From assembly GCA_024509875.1 (NCBI GenBank), contig JAMPIV010005015.1, forward strand, positions 682,001 through 746,000: a stretch of DNA of 64,000 nucleotides. The letters are read 5' to 3'. The position numbers were made by a program, and so were the translations under genes. This DNA comes from Oreohelix idahoensis (lineage: Eukaryota > Mollusca > Gastropoda > Stylommatophora > Oreohelicidae). Positions 11,081 through 24,062 of this stretch are shown here, in pieces. The notes beneath the pieces are model-generated. The model was not told the DNA's origin. It did not search any database and worked only from the letters and a program-made list of their open reading frames with translations. Positions within the stretch are counted from its first letter, which is position 1. The number at the start of each line of letters is the position of its first letter.

Positions 11081-13958
11081 ATTGTATAATATGTGCAAAC
11101 CCTTCACAGGTCACGATAATATCCAAACTTATACAGTAGTAGACAAGTCTAAAAAAACCTAAAAAAAAATAACCAAAGCACCCACTCGTTACCACGTAAT
11201 CCATACGCGTGAAAATATCTGTTACCAGAGAGAACTCAGGCTATGGCAGTGAGGGTGGGGGACCCCAACACAAAAATTGTTTCGACTAAAACATTTTAGA
11301 AAGTGCACAGGAGCTGGGAGGAACGATACACAGAAGCCTGTGAATTTAGACAACTGTCCAGAAACCGACCCACCGGCCCCCTCCTAACCAAGGAAGAGGG
11401 AAAATTCATCTTAAAAAGCAGATGAAAAATGCTGTTAACTTAAAAAAAAAAAAGCTTTAAAGCTAAATAATTATTACACAACGTAAAATCTAGCGGACCC
11501 GTGTAAACCCTACAGGATCATTCATGTGACTTGTGTGTGTCAACGTTGGTTACCCCCCCCCCCACTTCAAAAGAACCACCGCATTTACCAACATCTAAAC
11601 CACGAAATCAATATGGAAAGTTAAGAAAGCCGTGGCTATGAGCCCTACATCTATACATTTTGACCCCCAGCAGAATCCATGCAACTGAGACAAGCAATAA
11701 TCCATGTATCAACCAACATTGTCCAGTCTAGTCAATCATGACAAAGCCCACAAAACCGCCCAAAAAATTTGATGTCTAAGGCCATGATCCCACAGATCCG
11801 CTATCATACCACGACTCATAAGTTCTGCACCTTCATACCCACAGCTCTACCCCGACAGCCAAGATAATCAAAAATTGTGGCTGAAACAACCAGATTGCCA
11901 GAAAATACAGGATGTAACACCACCTAAAAAAATGGTGGTCAACCCATAAAATCCTGACCTACTCCAATAGCACAGTAACCAACGGATGCCACGCCCTAAG
12001 TCCCCACTACCCCATAAGTGACGTAGTAAAGCTCCATAGTTGACTCAAGAGGAAAATTGTCCCATCACCCTAACGTCACCTCAAAAACATAAAATACACA
12101 TTGACTTAACCTGAAAATCATTACCCTGTGTCCACCACACTCATACTCAATCCCCAGTTCCTTTCATAGGCTCACTGTCCCAAAACCCCCCCCCACAAAG
12201 CCGTTCAACAAACCTCCCCACACCACCCAACCAACCACCCAACTACCCCCTTAACCGGCCGATAAGTCATTCTCACGAAAAAATGTTAACCTTATCGTGA
12301 CTTAATGACCCTGCCAAACCGCAATCCCCCCCAATGCAGGATAGAGTCCAACATGCCCTCACTCCACATGCACTCTTCCCCTATGAATCAATACCCTGCA
12401 TAAAAGCCAACAAGATACCCACACGCGTACCAGATGTGATAATTCGAGCATTAAGACTGGTCCCCACCCCTCCCATTATCCAAGGAAGCCAAATACAGTT
12501 TGCGTCCAAACTAACCTATCTCCACCTGCCCCCCCCCCCAAACATAAAGACATACAGTGTCGAGCCTTGACGAACTCCAGTTCTAAACAACCAACAGTAA
12601 AACAAAAGTACCACACCAAAAGCCATATATTACAACAACAGCATGATCAGGCCCATATGTAACATTGGAGTCATAAAAGAATTAATCTGCCACCTGAGAA
12701 AGAGCATCTCCACCCACTACCACATCCATCTGACACCCACCAAAATCACTTATACAGAATATGTACACAGTTCTGTCCATACACCATACATAAAAACCAT
12801 CTGGTGGAGGATGTCTCAATTTGTGCCACTATCTAAAAAAACTTAGTTGAAGTATATTCCGAACCAGTTATTATATATGCATAATCAATAATAAATGTAC
12901 CCCATACACCAAACTAAACCTCCCAATCTCCATGCTAAACCACGCCTACAGTATAGAATCACACCCACTTAGCGAACACCCTACAACCCTTTTAGAGAAA
13001 CATCACTAACTACCCATCACATCTACCTGACAATATCACGATGATCAAGTACCCGACTCCAACAGAAATCAACCCTGAATACTTTCCCATGCTATATATG
13101 CATATCAATAATTCACACATCCCAATATCAACCATAGCACCCATGACCAGTACAAACAAACAAAACCATTAAACAATAAACCTTGATAATACCCTCACGA
13201 AGGGCGACTAAAGGCTAGCGAGAAGTTCTATTGAACCCTCCCCTCACCTATGCCCCAATCCTCGAACTAAGACCTCCCCCACAGCCCTGAATCCTCACCA
13301 GTCACAACTACACAATGCAGCCTCCCTTACGTGTCCTAGCATTGCCTCCATTACAACCCTTGGCTATCACCAAATCCACACCTACAATCGTTATAAAAAC
13401 ACCCACCCAGCCCACCCACAATCATCCGAAAAACAAATTATCCCAAAATATTAGGTCTGACTAAAGAGATCCCATTACACCAACAGCACTCAAAACATAC
13501 AATGAACGCACCAGGAACTGTATCGAAGAAAAAGCAATCTAATGAACGACATGCCACATACTAGTGTCACAATACCCAATTATGCTACCACAATTGTGTA
13601 AAGCATTTGTATTGTCAAGTCCCCCTGTCCCACATAACCCTAACATCCCAAAATAACTTCTCAACAAGAACAACCCTACCCATTGCCCACGATTTGCAGC
13701 ATATGTGCCTGTAAACATCTAACATACCTTAAACTAGGCAATAATCAACGAGTATTGTCCACCCCCAATCCTTATGAACACCTAAACAATACCCCACCCC
13801 CAATGGAAGTCTCTCGCCCCAAGTTCTCACCATGCAAAGATTCCACACCCACAATAACTAATAAAAACGTACATGGTGTACTCCGATATCTCACTTACCA
13901 GGATAAAACCACCCTAGATACTCACATACTCTAATCAAGTGGCCCTCACTATGATATA
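11081..13958. other. Unassigned A/C-rich tract
   Basis: It lies where G1 pol would be expected, between a gag relic and a downstream G1 LTR, but I could not align it to protease, integrase or RT. The plus strand is strikingly rich in A and C and poor in G, with several C runs (for example near 11555, 12188 and 12531). ORFs of up to 83 codons look like composition artefacts. Nothing coding can be supported. Confidence 0.5.
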
Positions 13959-15579
13959 AAAAACATCTAAGGCGCGTTCTTAACGCGACCAGACTAGTTT
14001 CAACAAACGCTTATAGATACACTAGATGCCACCTGTTACCCATTTTATGAAAGACTAACTACGATTAGTCGAGAAAACGTACTAGTGGGTTGCTAATAGA
14101 GACACGATAGGAAAGCTGCTTTTAATTTCAAATACTTTGTAAACATAGGGCCTTATTGGTTAGAACTCCCGATATTGGCAAAAAGAGCGTCAGTTCACTG
14201 CCACAATTCAAATATTTCTTCATTGGAGAAACTTATGCGTTGAAAGCCAGTGCAATTATTCTTTGAAAGCCTGGAACGACAGCAGATCGAGAGTGTGCCA
14301 TATTGGTCTTGCTATTCAACGTAATTTGTTCTCAGATTTCTTAATTGTGGTAAGCTGCAGATTTTGAATATATATATTTATGAAAATTGAATGTACATTG
14401 ATGATTTGTGTCTTTGTATGTGTGGTTCAGTAGCGAAAAGCCTAGAAAATTGCTCCAACCTGCACAGAACTTATAGCAGAGGAAGTTAAATGCCTAGGCT
14501 TATACATGGAATTGCAAGGTAGTGTGATACCTGTATTATTGTATGGAAGAACATAATACTGGAAGTGCAGAGGCGTTGTACACATTAGGGACAGGAAAAC
14601 TGGTGAAAGCTGTGTCATGAGAAGATATTTGTGGGCCTACCGCGCTGAACATTGTCTGTCCTGTATTGTCGTAAAATATGGAAATATAACCTAGCTTAGT
14701 TCTGAAGGGGCATGACCACCTTATTGTTTCAGGGACAGTGGTCCTCAAACTGTTAGAGCAGCACCTGGTCAGATTATCGTACAATCCGGAGGCAGAGAAT
14801 ATATGCCTGGGACAAGAGAACGACCAGAGTGATGAAATTCAGAGTATGCTGACCTTACGAGCATAGGAGTCTGTTCCTGTCAGCCATCTCAAAGTTAAGA
14901 GGTGTAAACAGTGACGCTCAGTCTTATGACCCCTCTTAGAATTGAAAATCAAAGAACATAAAGCCAGAGAGACACGACAGTGTTTCCTTGATAGGAAAGT
15001 GAAAGTGTAGACCTTATTTCCATCAAAGACAGACTAGAAATGTGATGAGGAGCAACAACCACATAGCTTGAACATCCAGTATTTCCGCAAAGACTACAAC
15101 ACACACAGCGATTACATGACACAGTTGTTAATTTTAACATACCCTTTGTATAATGTGTAAATATTTCATATAATTATAGTGATTGGGATTCCTGATTCCT
15201 TTGACATTGGATCAGGATATCTTTTTTATAAATACATAATACATAAATTTGAAAAGTTAACACTCGACTTACTTAAGGTCCCTCTTAAAGTTGTTGAGGT
15301 TTGTGAGAGGTTTGGTGTTATAAGTGTTGTGGGTCTTACCATAGGTGTTTAGCTGGCTGTTTATTATTGTGTACTCTCATTACATCACTATCATACCCTA
15401 GACATAACACGCAGTCATTATACAAATCCAGAATAAGTCTGACTGAGGTTGACATATGTGGTAGCAAAGAAGGCTATGTAATAAATCACAATATTAAATA
15501 GATACATAGACCTTCACAGCTGATCTCAGTCAGTACACTAAGTCCCCTATAAAGATATATATTATCCCCATTCACCACA
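13959..15579 (+). mobile_element. G1 Gypsy LTR, copy C
   Basis: The longest G1 LTR here apart from 34279-36322. Shared landmarks with that LTR are the attggttag block (14156 vs 35270), gtgccatatt (14296 vs 35414) and the final cttcacagctgatctcag block ending in ccaca. The end at 15579 is exact. The start is approximate because sequence upstream is the A/C-rich tract. As the last G1 piece in this run it occupies the 3' LTR position. No gag leader follows it. Confidence 0.7.
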
Positions 15580-16018
15580 ATACAATACCATCAAACCCAC
15601 TACAACAACACACAGAACAGACAGACTGCATCGCAGCGTCAACTCAACACCTCTCACAAGCCAGAAGAAAGAGGATAGGACTTACAATTCCACAACTATA
15701 AGTACCAGATCGAATATTGGGCAACTTTGGAATTCACAAGTAAACCCGCAATTTTAATACAAGACTGGAAACTTGGGAATTTTATCACAAGGAGTCATAA
15801 GAGGAATTATAGATTTCCAGACCAAGTGTTTCACCCGTCATAAGAAGAATTTCTCAGACTTAAGTGATTCGAACAGCATCTAAATACAGGGCTGTGGGTC
15901 CAATCTAATCTGCGCCAGGAGAAGTGTGTATTCCCAAAATTCTGGGGTAAGTGTAAACAATTTATTTACTAAAGTAAATTTTACAGGTTTATTCCTAAGT
16001 GGTTATATATATTTATAT

Positions 16019-16247
<229 letters not shown>

Positions 16248-17039
16248 GCTGGCAACCTCAACATATGAAAATAGTATATGCATGAACCACTACTGCAACA
16301 GATGGTGATTGTTTCTGACTAGTCGTGCGGGAAACCCGACAGAAGAGCGACCCCAGACCCCGACGGGAGTAGCGACGAGTAATAAGTGATGATACATCAC
16401 ATGTACCTAAAGTGTATAGAATCATTTTATGAGATTTATATACCTTTTTAATTGTAATTCAGGCAAATCATTATTCATGCACTCCAGACGCAATTTCCTA
16501 GTTAATACCCAGAAGGATATTGGTGAATTTTCATCAAATTTCCTGAGTTACACTGTGTGCTCAGGAATTTAATTCTTCTGAGAGGTTAACATTCGTGGGT
16601 GGAGCGCATGAAAATGGGCCTGTTAGTTTGCGGAGAACAAATGTACTGAGGCATTTGTTTCTTTCTAATTTGTCACAGTTCGTGGTTACAAGACATCCGA
16701 CTTAAGTACTGAAGTTCCTAAGCCACTAATGTGAGAGAAGAGTATTAACACCGACCGCCTACAGAGGACGAGTTACGTGGAGAAGTGTACTCATCACCAA
16801 AAAGAAGTGACGAAAACGACAGCTGCAGGACGCATCTGGAGCTAAGTTTTATATAACAGGCTACAGCAAAAATACGGACATTATTTTTAACGCGCTACCA
16901 AAACCTCAATGAGGAAATATTTAATATAACTTTCACCTAGATTTTCAATATTTGTTGTATGTTATTTTAAACTAAACAATAATAGTTGATTCAGTTTATA
17001 TGTACGAAAGCAAAAGTAAGAGCCAGTTCTTCTTGATAA

Positions 17040-17157
<118 letters not shown>

Positions 17158-19160
17158 AGCCATTAATTATAAGAGGGCATTCGTTGGATTACTCCAACTG
17201 GGGGCTTGACGGGCCAGAATCATTGCATAACCCCGTCATAAAAGGGGACGGACCAGATAATAAGTTAACAAATTTGCTGAGCCCTTAAGCAGCGTTTTGT
17301 TCTTGACTTCTGGGAATATCCTGTGAAGGCTCCTCTAAGGTAGAAACGCCATTCATCTTCTATCTACATCTATGCCAAGAGTAATCTTGCGCGAAGATAG
17401 ATACCTTGGACAACCTACTTTTAGATACGCTTGCGTTGTGACCATTAGTGGACCACTACTGCAAAGCACGGGGAGGCTATCCCGTGACAAACTCATTAAA
17501 AAAATGTGTAAAACAAACCTCTCATATATATATATATATATCACGGATTGCCTCCCCTGCTTTCCAGTAGTGGTCCAACAGTAGCTAAAACTCAAGAGTA
17601 TCTAAACTGGGTCGTCAAAGGTGTTTACCTTCGCACACGATTTCTCTTGGCAGAGATGTAAATAGAAGTGTAATGGAGCTTCTATACTTACCGGAGCCTT
17701 CACAAGATAATTCAGAAGTCAAGAACAATGCTGCTTAGCGCTGAACATTTGTTAATTTATATATGTCCGTCGCCTTTTGTGAAGGATTTAAGCAATAGTT
17801 TTTAGCCCGTTCAAACCCTCAGCTGAGTTAATTCAGCGAATTTCCTCTTATATTGGTATAGCTCTGTTAAGAGGTAAATTTATGTCTCGATGTATATATA
17901 CGAGCATATGAAATATTCTGGCTCATACGTTTGCTTTCATATATGTAATAACTGAATCAACTATGTTTATTTAGTTTTAAAATAACATGTAACAAATTTA
18001 ATAATCAATTAGGATTAACAATTTAAAATAAATAAAATGCTGGTGACTTATATTGGAATCAAAGTTTCTCTTCACAGAGATTTAGGGTGAGAATATAGTC
18101 AGAAAATGTTGTCTCTTTTTGCTGGTGCCTGTTTATAAGCACTTAACTGATATAAGGGAGTCCTGCAGCTGTGTTTTCGTCACTTCTTTGTGATGAGTGT
18201 ACTTCTCTCACACGAGTGGCGTAGTAACTTCAGTACTTCAAACTGTCTGATAGCTTGTAACCACGAACTTTTGGAAAAATAGGAAAACAAATGCCTCTGC
18301 TAAATACATTTGTGGCCTGCCAATTAACAAGCGCATTCTCTCTGTCCACTCACCAATGTTAATCTGTCAGAATAATTAAATTCCCGAGTACACAGTGTAG
18401 CTCAGGGAAGATGAATAAATGTTACCATAGTCCTCTGGGTGTTAACTGGTAAAATGAGTCTGGACAGCGCGAATAATGAGTTGTCCGAGTTACAGTTAAC
18501 AAAGTGCATATATCAAAATAGTATACACCTTAGGCACATTTGATGTAATCATCAGTCATCACTGCTCCATTCGGAGTCTGGGGGTCACCTCTCCTGTCGG
18601 TTTTCCGCACGACTAGCTAGAAGAAATCACCTGCGCTTGCTGTTGTGGTTTATGAATATATTAGTTTCATATGTTGAGATTGCCAGCCTCCTATATATAA
18701 CCACTTAGCAAGAAAACATGTCAAATTCACATTTGTAAAATAATTGTTACACTTACCCCAAAGTTTTGGGAATACTCAATCTCCTCACGCAGGATAGAAT
18801 GGACACGAGCAATTTAGGTTATATGCTCTCGAACCACTTGGTCTGGAAATTTTGAATCCCTTTTATGACGGTGAATCTGCGAAACACTTGGTCTGGGAAA
18901 GTTTCTCTTATGACTGGCGATCCAATTCCTAGGTTTCCAGTCTTCGTATTTTAAGTCCTGGTCCCTTAAGTTTTTAAGTCTCTGTATTTATAAAGGCGAG
19001 CTTACTTTTTAAGGTTTTAAGTTTTCCAAATTTTTCTGTCACTTATAATATAGGAATTCTAATTCCGATATCTCACTGGCTTCTGTGAGCCACTCATATG
19101 ACGTGCGTTGCAGTATCTCTGTTCTGTTTCTTTGATTTCACTACATTATATGTGCAGTTG

Positions 19161-20012
19161 TCAGTTCACATCACAGATGGTGCTTCCGTCGAATGTTCCA
19201 ATAGGATCCATAGTTTATTCCGGCTTCTTACTTTAATCCAAGTGTAAGCTCTTTAGCACTAGGTTGGGGTGTCTAATTTCAAAATATCCTCCACGAGTTT
19301 TAAAATATTAAATTTAATATTTCAACGCGTGACCTCTTTCAAATCATTCGGTAACATTTCCGCCCACTCACAAACAACATGTGACCATGTTTGCCTGGCG
19401 TAATGTCTTTCGCCAAAATGTCTACCCAGATCGATTATCTGTAACAATCACCAGGGATTGTCCCACAAAAAACGATAAACGCACCTACCCTCTGTGTAAT
19501 CTACCAGACAAACATACACCAACGTCGGCAGTCCAGAAAGATAATCTTAGGTTCTTTTCATGTCGATCGAACGAGACCGTATTGTCATCAGCTTTTCACC
19601 TGGGGTCAAATGTTGGACCGACGCGTTTCAAAAGATTGTCAGACTGAGAGAATATATAAGCGTATAACCAGTATAATTAACTGGTATTATCGTATTTACT
19701 TTGTGGAACGTAAACAATTCTGCGTGTAAAGCATATGCATCCGTAGTGTAGTAGAGTGTTAGAGACTTCACCCTACTAGATCCAGCATAGAGCCAAATAA
19801 TGAATGAAAAGGCATGATTTATGCCAAATAAAAGCGATTGGTGAGAAAAATGAAGAAAAAGAAATAATACTGTCGTAGGGCTGAAGGTGTGAGAGATCAC
19901 ACGAAATTATTAATTTGCCGAATCACCTTCATCTGGGGGCTCATAAAATACGAGTCAAGACATATACTTCTCACAGAAGGGGACACCCTGAAATAGAAGC
20001 ACCAACCTTCTA
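19161..20012. other. No feature recognised
   Basis: Past the inverted repeat the sequence is unassigned. The longest open frames are about 90 codons with no motif I recognise. No repeat structure was seen. Confidence 0.4.
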
Positions 20013-20180
20013 TCTATATCCGTGCCATATCTATATCTGTGCCATATCAATATATGTGCCATATCTATATCTGTGCCATATCTATATCTGTGCCATATCT
20101 ATCTGTGCCATATCTATATCTGTGCCATATCTATATCTGTGCCATATCTATATCTGTGCCATATTAATATCTGTGCCATG
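20013..20180. repeat. 17-bp tandem repeat, about 9-10 copies
   Basis: The unit is gccatatctatatctgt with minor variants and one shorter unit near 20100. It has no unique spacers, so it is a minisatellite and not a CRISPR array. Confidence 0.9.
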
Positions 20181-20300
20181 AGTAATTTTGAGCGACATTT
20201 TGTAAAAACGAAAAATACTCATTCGTTTTACTCGAATTTAGGTAATTATTGAGCCACTACTACAGAGCATTAGAGACAATCCGCGACAGCAGGTTGTCTA

Positions 20301-20625
20301 AAACGATGATGCATATTACCAGCTCAGCAGAAGCGAATATGTGGTAATCTTCAGACTTCGCACAGACCACACCACACAAGGATACCATCTGTTCATCAAG
20401 CTAAAGATAGGAACTACCGATGAGTAACTGTGGCACTGATAAAATGTTTGCTAAACATCTACTTCAAAGATGCCCAACATATGAGGAACAGAGAAAACAC
20501 ATATGACCATTACCAGTGCCATTCCTGAAGAAAAAATATGGAGACACCAACAGCCTTAAGCTGACCACTGCTTGCTTTGAGAATATTCAAGTATACGTCT
20601 GAGAGTGTACGAAAGAGAAGAAGAT
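20301..20625 (+). mobile_element. LINE 3'-end fragment (cysteine-rich C-terminus, broken)
   Basis: It parallels 57680-57990: gatgcatattaccagctc, aagctaaagataggaactacc, ccattcctgaagaaaa and the end tgagagtgtacgaa followed by a GAA-type tail. The 57.7-kb copy encodes the CNCG...C C-terminal motif of Jockey/I-type LINE proteins; here it is destroyed by stops. A further degraded end lies near 20660-20700. Confidence 0.6.
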
Positions 20626-20639
20626 GAAATGACAGCTAT

Positions 20640-21165
20640 TGCGCCTTATTTTTGCCCTTGTTCATATTCAAGCTGACGTCTGAAAGTGAACGAAGACTAA
20701 GAAGGAACATGGCAATAACCACACAAACCATCAGAAACAGAAGTCAATGGACATGGCAAAACAGATCGATGCTTTTATTTCCAGTAACTAAAGCTAGATG
20801 CCAGACAAATTAATAATACTGGATGAGAGGTCACTGCACCTGCACAGAGAGCATAATTACACCCCAGGAATATGGGGGCTTTATCTCGGCAACAGCATAG
20901 ACTAAAAGGAGCGAACGGATATATCTAAATGAATTTACAGAAAGGAATAGCGGTTTGTAACAGAGAAAGTACTATAGATATATCATCAAAAGAAAACAAG
21001 GTAACACAAAAATAAAAAAATTTAATTCGGCTTAGAAACGTTTTCATTTTTCATTCCCCTCCTTTGTGGCTACTAACTGAAAATAGAGCCACCACTGTTG
21101 TTGGCCACCTCGCACGAAGTCTGCATCAAAGCACGTGACTCTTGCACCGATGGCCTGTGTAGCGA
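20640..21165. other. No feature recognised
   Basis: The part up to about 20705 resembles a second degraded LINE tail (gtctgaaagtgaacgaag). The rest shows no coding potential or repeat I can name. Confidence 0.35.
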
Positions 21166-21380
21166 TTCTTCTTCTTCTTCTTCCGTCCTTAGCCAGAGAC
21201 CGACCAAGCAGTCAGAGGCCATCACGCATTGTGGCGTCTTAAGGGCAACAGCAGATTGATTTTCTCTGTTGTAGTTTCCCATCACGCCTAGCGGCGTCTT
21301 TAGGGCAACAACAAATAGATCCATCTGCCGTTGTTTCCGTAATCGGTGTGACAAGCCAACGGGTGATCAGCTCATTGGGC
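21166..21380 (-). mobile_element. GAA-tailed short retroposon, minus-strand copy
   Basis: This is the reverse complement of the insertion at 23818-24029. Both hold two versions of the block gttgcccttaagacgcc..aggcgtgatgg, both start near cccaatg.gctgatca, and both end in (GAA)n, seen here as (TTC)n at 21166-21183. The same tail sequence ends the LINE at 23280, so the retroposon probably uses that LINE's machinery. A target duplication was not identified here. Confidence 0.75.
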
Positions 21381-21784
21381 ACCTGTGTAGCGGTTAGTTT
21401 TATATAATGAGGTTGCCACCCGCATCCACAATCTCTCAATACTAGCGTTTTTTGTTTTTTTTTAACGTGCGAGAGAGGGGGAGGGGGGGAAGAGAGAGAA
21501 CTCCTATGATGTCTTTGCCTCCCCACCTCTGTGAACTACATGTGGCGTTGAAGATCTGTGCTACACTGGAGGCGGAAAGGAAAATGAAGATGGAAAATAT
21601 ACAGTTCTAATAATAATAGTAAAACATAATTAGGCTACAGTTATTATGGGTACAATAATATGGTAGTCATAAATAAAATAGTATTGCTATAATTATTATT
21701 CTTAAAAAAATAGTTAGACCAATCAGGATATCTTACGTTTAGAGAATATTTTCAAACTGCGTAAAGCATTACAAGTCAAAGTCG

Positions 21785-21985
21785 TATTTATTATTGAAAT
21801 GAACAACAGTGGGCCGTGTGTTTCATATGACATCAAAAATGAATTCAGAGACTCGGTAATAGGGAGTAAAGATAAGGGTGGGGTTTAGAAATCCTAAACC
21901 TACCCCTTAAACCTAATCCTAACGATGGCGAATTTGTATGACATAAAAGAATACGACTCCCTATTCTTCATTTCAATTTGTATTT
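21785..21985. repeat. MITE-like hairpin
   Basis: The left end (ttgaaatgaacaacagtggg near 21796) pairs imperfectly with the reverse complement of the right end (actccctattcttcatttcaa near 21957). The centre (gggtggggtttag / ctaaacctacccc) also folds. It has no ORF. It may be a small non-autonomous DNA element, but exact ends and a target duplication were not established. Confidence 0.35.
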
Positions 21986-22420
21986 GCGAACTTTGTAACA
22001 CATTCCGATTTTAAATCCATGTTAATGGACTTTATAGAATTATAACACAGGACGAGTTTACCAGTTTTAGCTGACACACTAAGATAACCAGTATTTTATA
22101 CTTTCTGTTTTCCCATTCACTTTTCGGCCTTTTAACTGGACATATATTTGTTCGTTAATAAAACGGTGTCACGCTTCCGCCTGGGTCATGTTCACTAATA
22201 GTGTGATTTTCGCGCACCGAGATTACCAAAGACCGGGAATTCCCACTTTCACAGCAACCAGACCAAAAGGTCCGTTATATTTCGACATGCGCCCTAATAT
22301 AACCAATTTGGTTGAACGGGACGCGCCTTGCCAAAAGGAGGCAACATTTTATTTTTTAAAATACTAAAAAATAAACTTCCACAGCAGACAAAGATTAATA
22401 TTAGCCCACGTATCCGTTTT

Positions 22421-22621
22421 ATACAAGAGAGGTCTGGCAGCCCTGAAAACAATGATCGCAACGCACCTGGAATAGAGGCTACTGTTTCTCCGGTAACATT
22501 AGCTAGTCATGGCAGTTATCGAATATGGTCTGGGAATACTCACGCTGTCAGTATCACAATGTGAACGATTTGAAGGCATTCAAAATGAATGGTTGCGTGT
22601 AGCATTGGGCTGCACACGAGA
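22421..22621 (+). mobile_element. LINE RT C-terminal fragment
   Basis: It matches 37091-37290 closely: aagagaggtctggcagccct, ctgtttctcc, ctgggaatactcacgctgtc, gaacgatttgaaggcattca. In the family this is the connection region downstream of the RT active site (KRGLAALKTIAA type). It ends where a tRNA-like SINE begins at 22622. Confidence 0.65.
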
Positions 22622-22905
22622 GGTCGGAGTGGCTAAGAGGTATGGCATCTGTCTCGAATTATAGAGGTACTGTGTTCGATTCCCAGTTGAGAGAATATAA
22701 AAGATGGCATTTTTTTCAGAACCAGTGGTCCTAATGATGAAGTAATCCCTCCTGGAGATCGGATGCCTAGCCTTCTCGGATAATGGCGAAAAACATAGGA
22801 GGTCCCATGTGCAAGTTGAGCACGTTAAAAATCCCACTGCAGTTGGAAATCGTAAAGAGTAGGCTGTAAGGCCGCTGCCCTGGGAAAATTTTAAAATTAA
22901 AAACC
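22622..22905 (+). mobile_element. tRNA-headed SINE
   Basis: An A-box-like tggctaagagg at 22630-22640 and a B-box-like tgttcgattcc at 22673-22683 are spaced 32 bp apart, like a pol III promoter from a tRNA with a long variable region. The body contains ggtcccatgtgcaagttgagcacgttaaaaatccc, given here only as the region 22801-22835. No functional tRNA is claimed: acceptor pairing is poor. The right end is approximate. Confidence 0.6.
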
Positions 22906-23303
22906 TACCCACCACAATAATATTATAGAATGTGTCACAAGATGGATTGGGGCGACCTCTTCTCGATCTCTTCTCCACTACGGCAGTACTCATTTTCAAT
23001 TGAAGTGAGGACTGATTACCTGAGATTTCCGGGTCGCCCCCTTTTTCTTTCTCAGCTATGTAGTAGATATTTTGTATTTTCAACATTCTTACACTCCTCT
23101 CAGCGATAAGCTATCCTGTCTGTTTGGTTACCCGTCCCTCCCTGCTGGGGAAGGAACAGATGAGATAATATTAATCGACAACCATGTTGGTTAATCTCGG
23201 GTGTGGCCGACATCAGACTACAGATTAACACTAAAATCGCCCAACGTAGTTGCTTAATCACTGATAAGGCCAGGGAGCGTTCTTCTTCTTCTTCTTCTTC
23301 TTT

Positions 23304-23849
23304 GATCCTTAGCCGCCGACCGTCAAAGCAGTCAGTGGCCATCACGCCTAGTGGCGTCTTGTAGGGCAACAACAAATTGATTCCACTTTGCTCGGTCGGT
23401 GGCCATCCTTCGTACAGTGCCCCCCAACTCTGGTTCATTCTTTGCATCTCAGCCTCCACAGTCCTCCGCCAGGTTGTTTTTGGTCGGCCTCTCTTTCGTT
23501 TTCCTTCAGGGGTCCAAAGCATAGCTGTTCTTGTGATGGCATCGGGGTCTCTTCTGAGGACATGGTCAACCCAACTCCAGCGTCTGCCAGCTATGATGGT
23601 GTGCATGTCCTCTTGCTTGCTAAGAGTAAGCAGATCTTGGTTGGTGATGGTATTCGGCCAAAAGATTCGGTGAATTTTTCTTAGGCATGTTGTGTGAAAA
23701 GAGGACAATTTCGACATTTCCTTCTCTGTAACTCTCCAGCATTCCACACCATAGAGAAGCACAGAAAGCACACAGCTCTGATATAATCTTAATTTTGTGC
23801 TTGTGCTGTATTGAGAGCCCAATGGGCTGATCACCCGTTGGCTTGTCAC
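23304..23849 (-). pseudogene. LINE C-terminal region, downstream of retroposon insertion
   Basis: After removal of the 212-bp insertion the frame carries on from the RT part. It contains LYQSCVLSVLLYGVECW, LRKIHRIFWPNTITNQDLL and GKRKRGRPKTTWRRTVEAEM, which are the usual C-terminal motifs of this LINE group. The first residues of the open frame (RVISPLGSQ) are retroposon sequence, not LINE. It ends at the 3' UTR with the tail block shared with the short retroposon. Confidence 0.8.
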
Positions 23850-24029
23850 ACCGATTACGGAAACAACGGCAGATGGATCTATTTGTTGTTGCCCTAAAGA
23901 CGCCGCTAGGCGTGATGGGAAACTACAACAGAGAAAATCAATCTGCTGTTGCCCTTAAGACGCCACAAGGCGTGATGGCCTCTGACTGCTTGGTCGGTCT
24001 TTGGCTAAGGACGGAAGAAGAAGAAGAAG
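23818..24029 (+). mobile_element. 212-bp GAA-tailed retroposon inserted in the LINE
   Basis: It is bounded by a perfect 12-bp target duplication, ctgtattgagag at 23806-23817 and 24030-24041. It ends in GAA repeats. It contains the block around aagacgcc..aggcgtgatgg twice (about 23898 and 23958), and the last 70 bp match the LINE 3' end at 23280-23370. It has no tRNA-like promoter. It is therefore either a 5'-truncated LINE derivative with an internal duplication or a LINE-tailed SINE. It is younger than the LINE it breaks. Confidence 0.9.
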
Positions 24030-24062
24030 CTGTATTGAGAGGACTTCCAGATGTTGTTTAGG

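Noticed and set aside
20013..20180. Regular 17-bp repeats resembling a CRISPR array
   Set aside because: Units are contiguous without unique spacers, and the window is eukaryotic; it is a minisatellite.
22622..22700. Possible functional tRNA gene
   Set aside because: A and B boxes are present, but acceptor stem pairing is poor and a SINE body follows.
23377..23684. Plus-strand open frames of 98 codons
   Set aside because: They lie antisense to the LINE C-terminal coding region.
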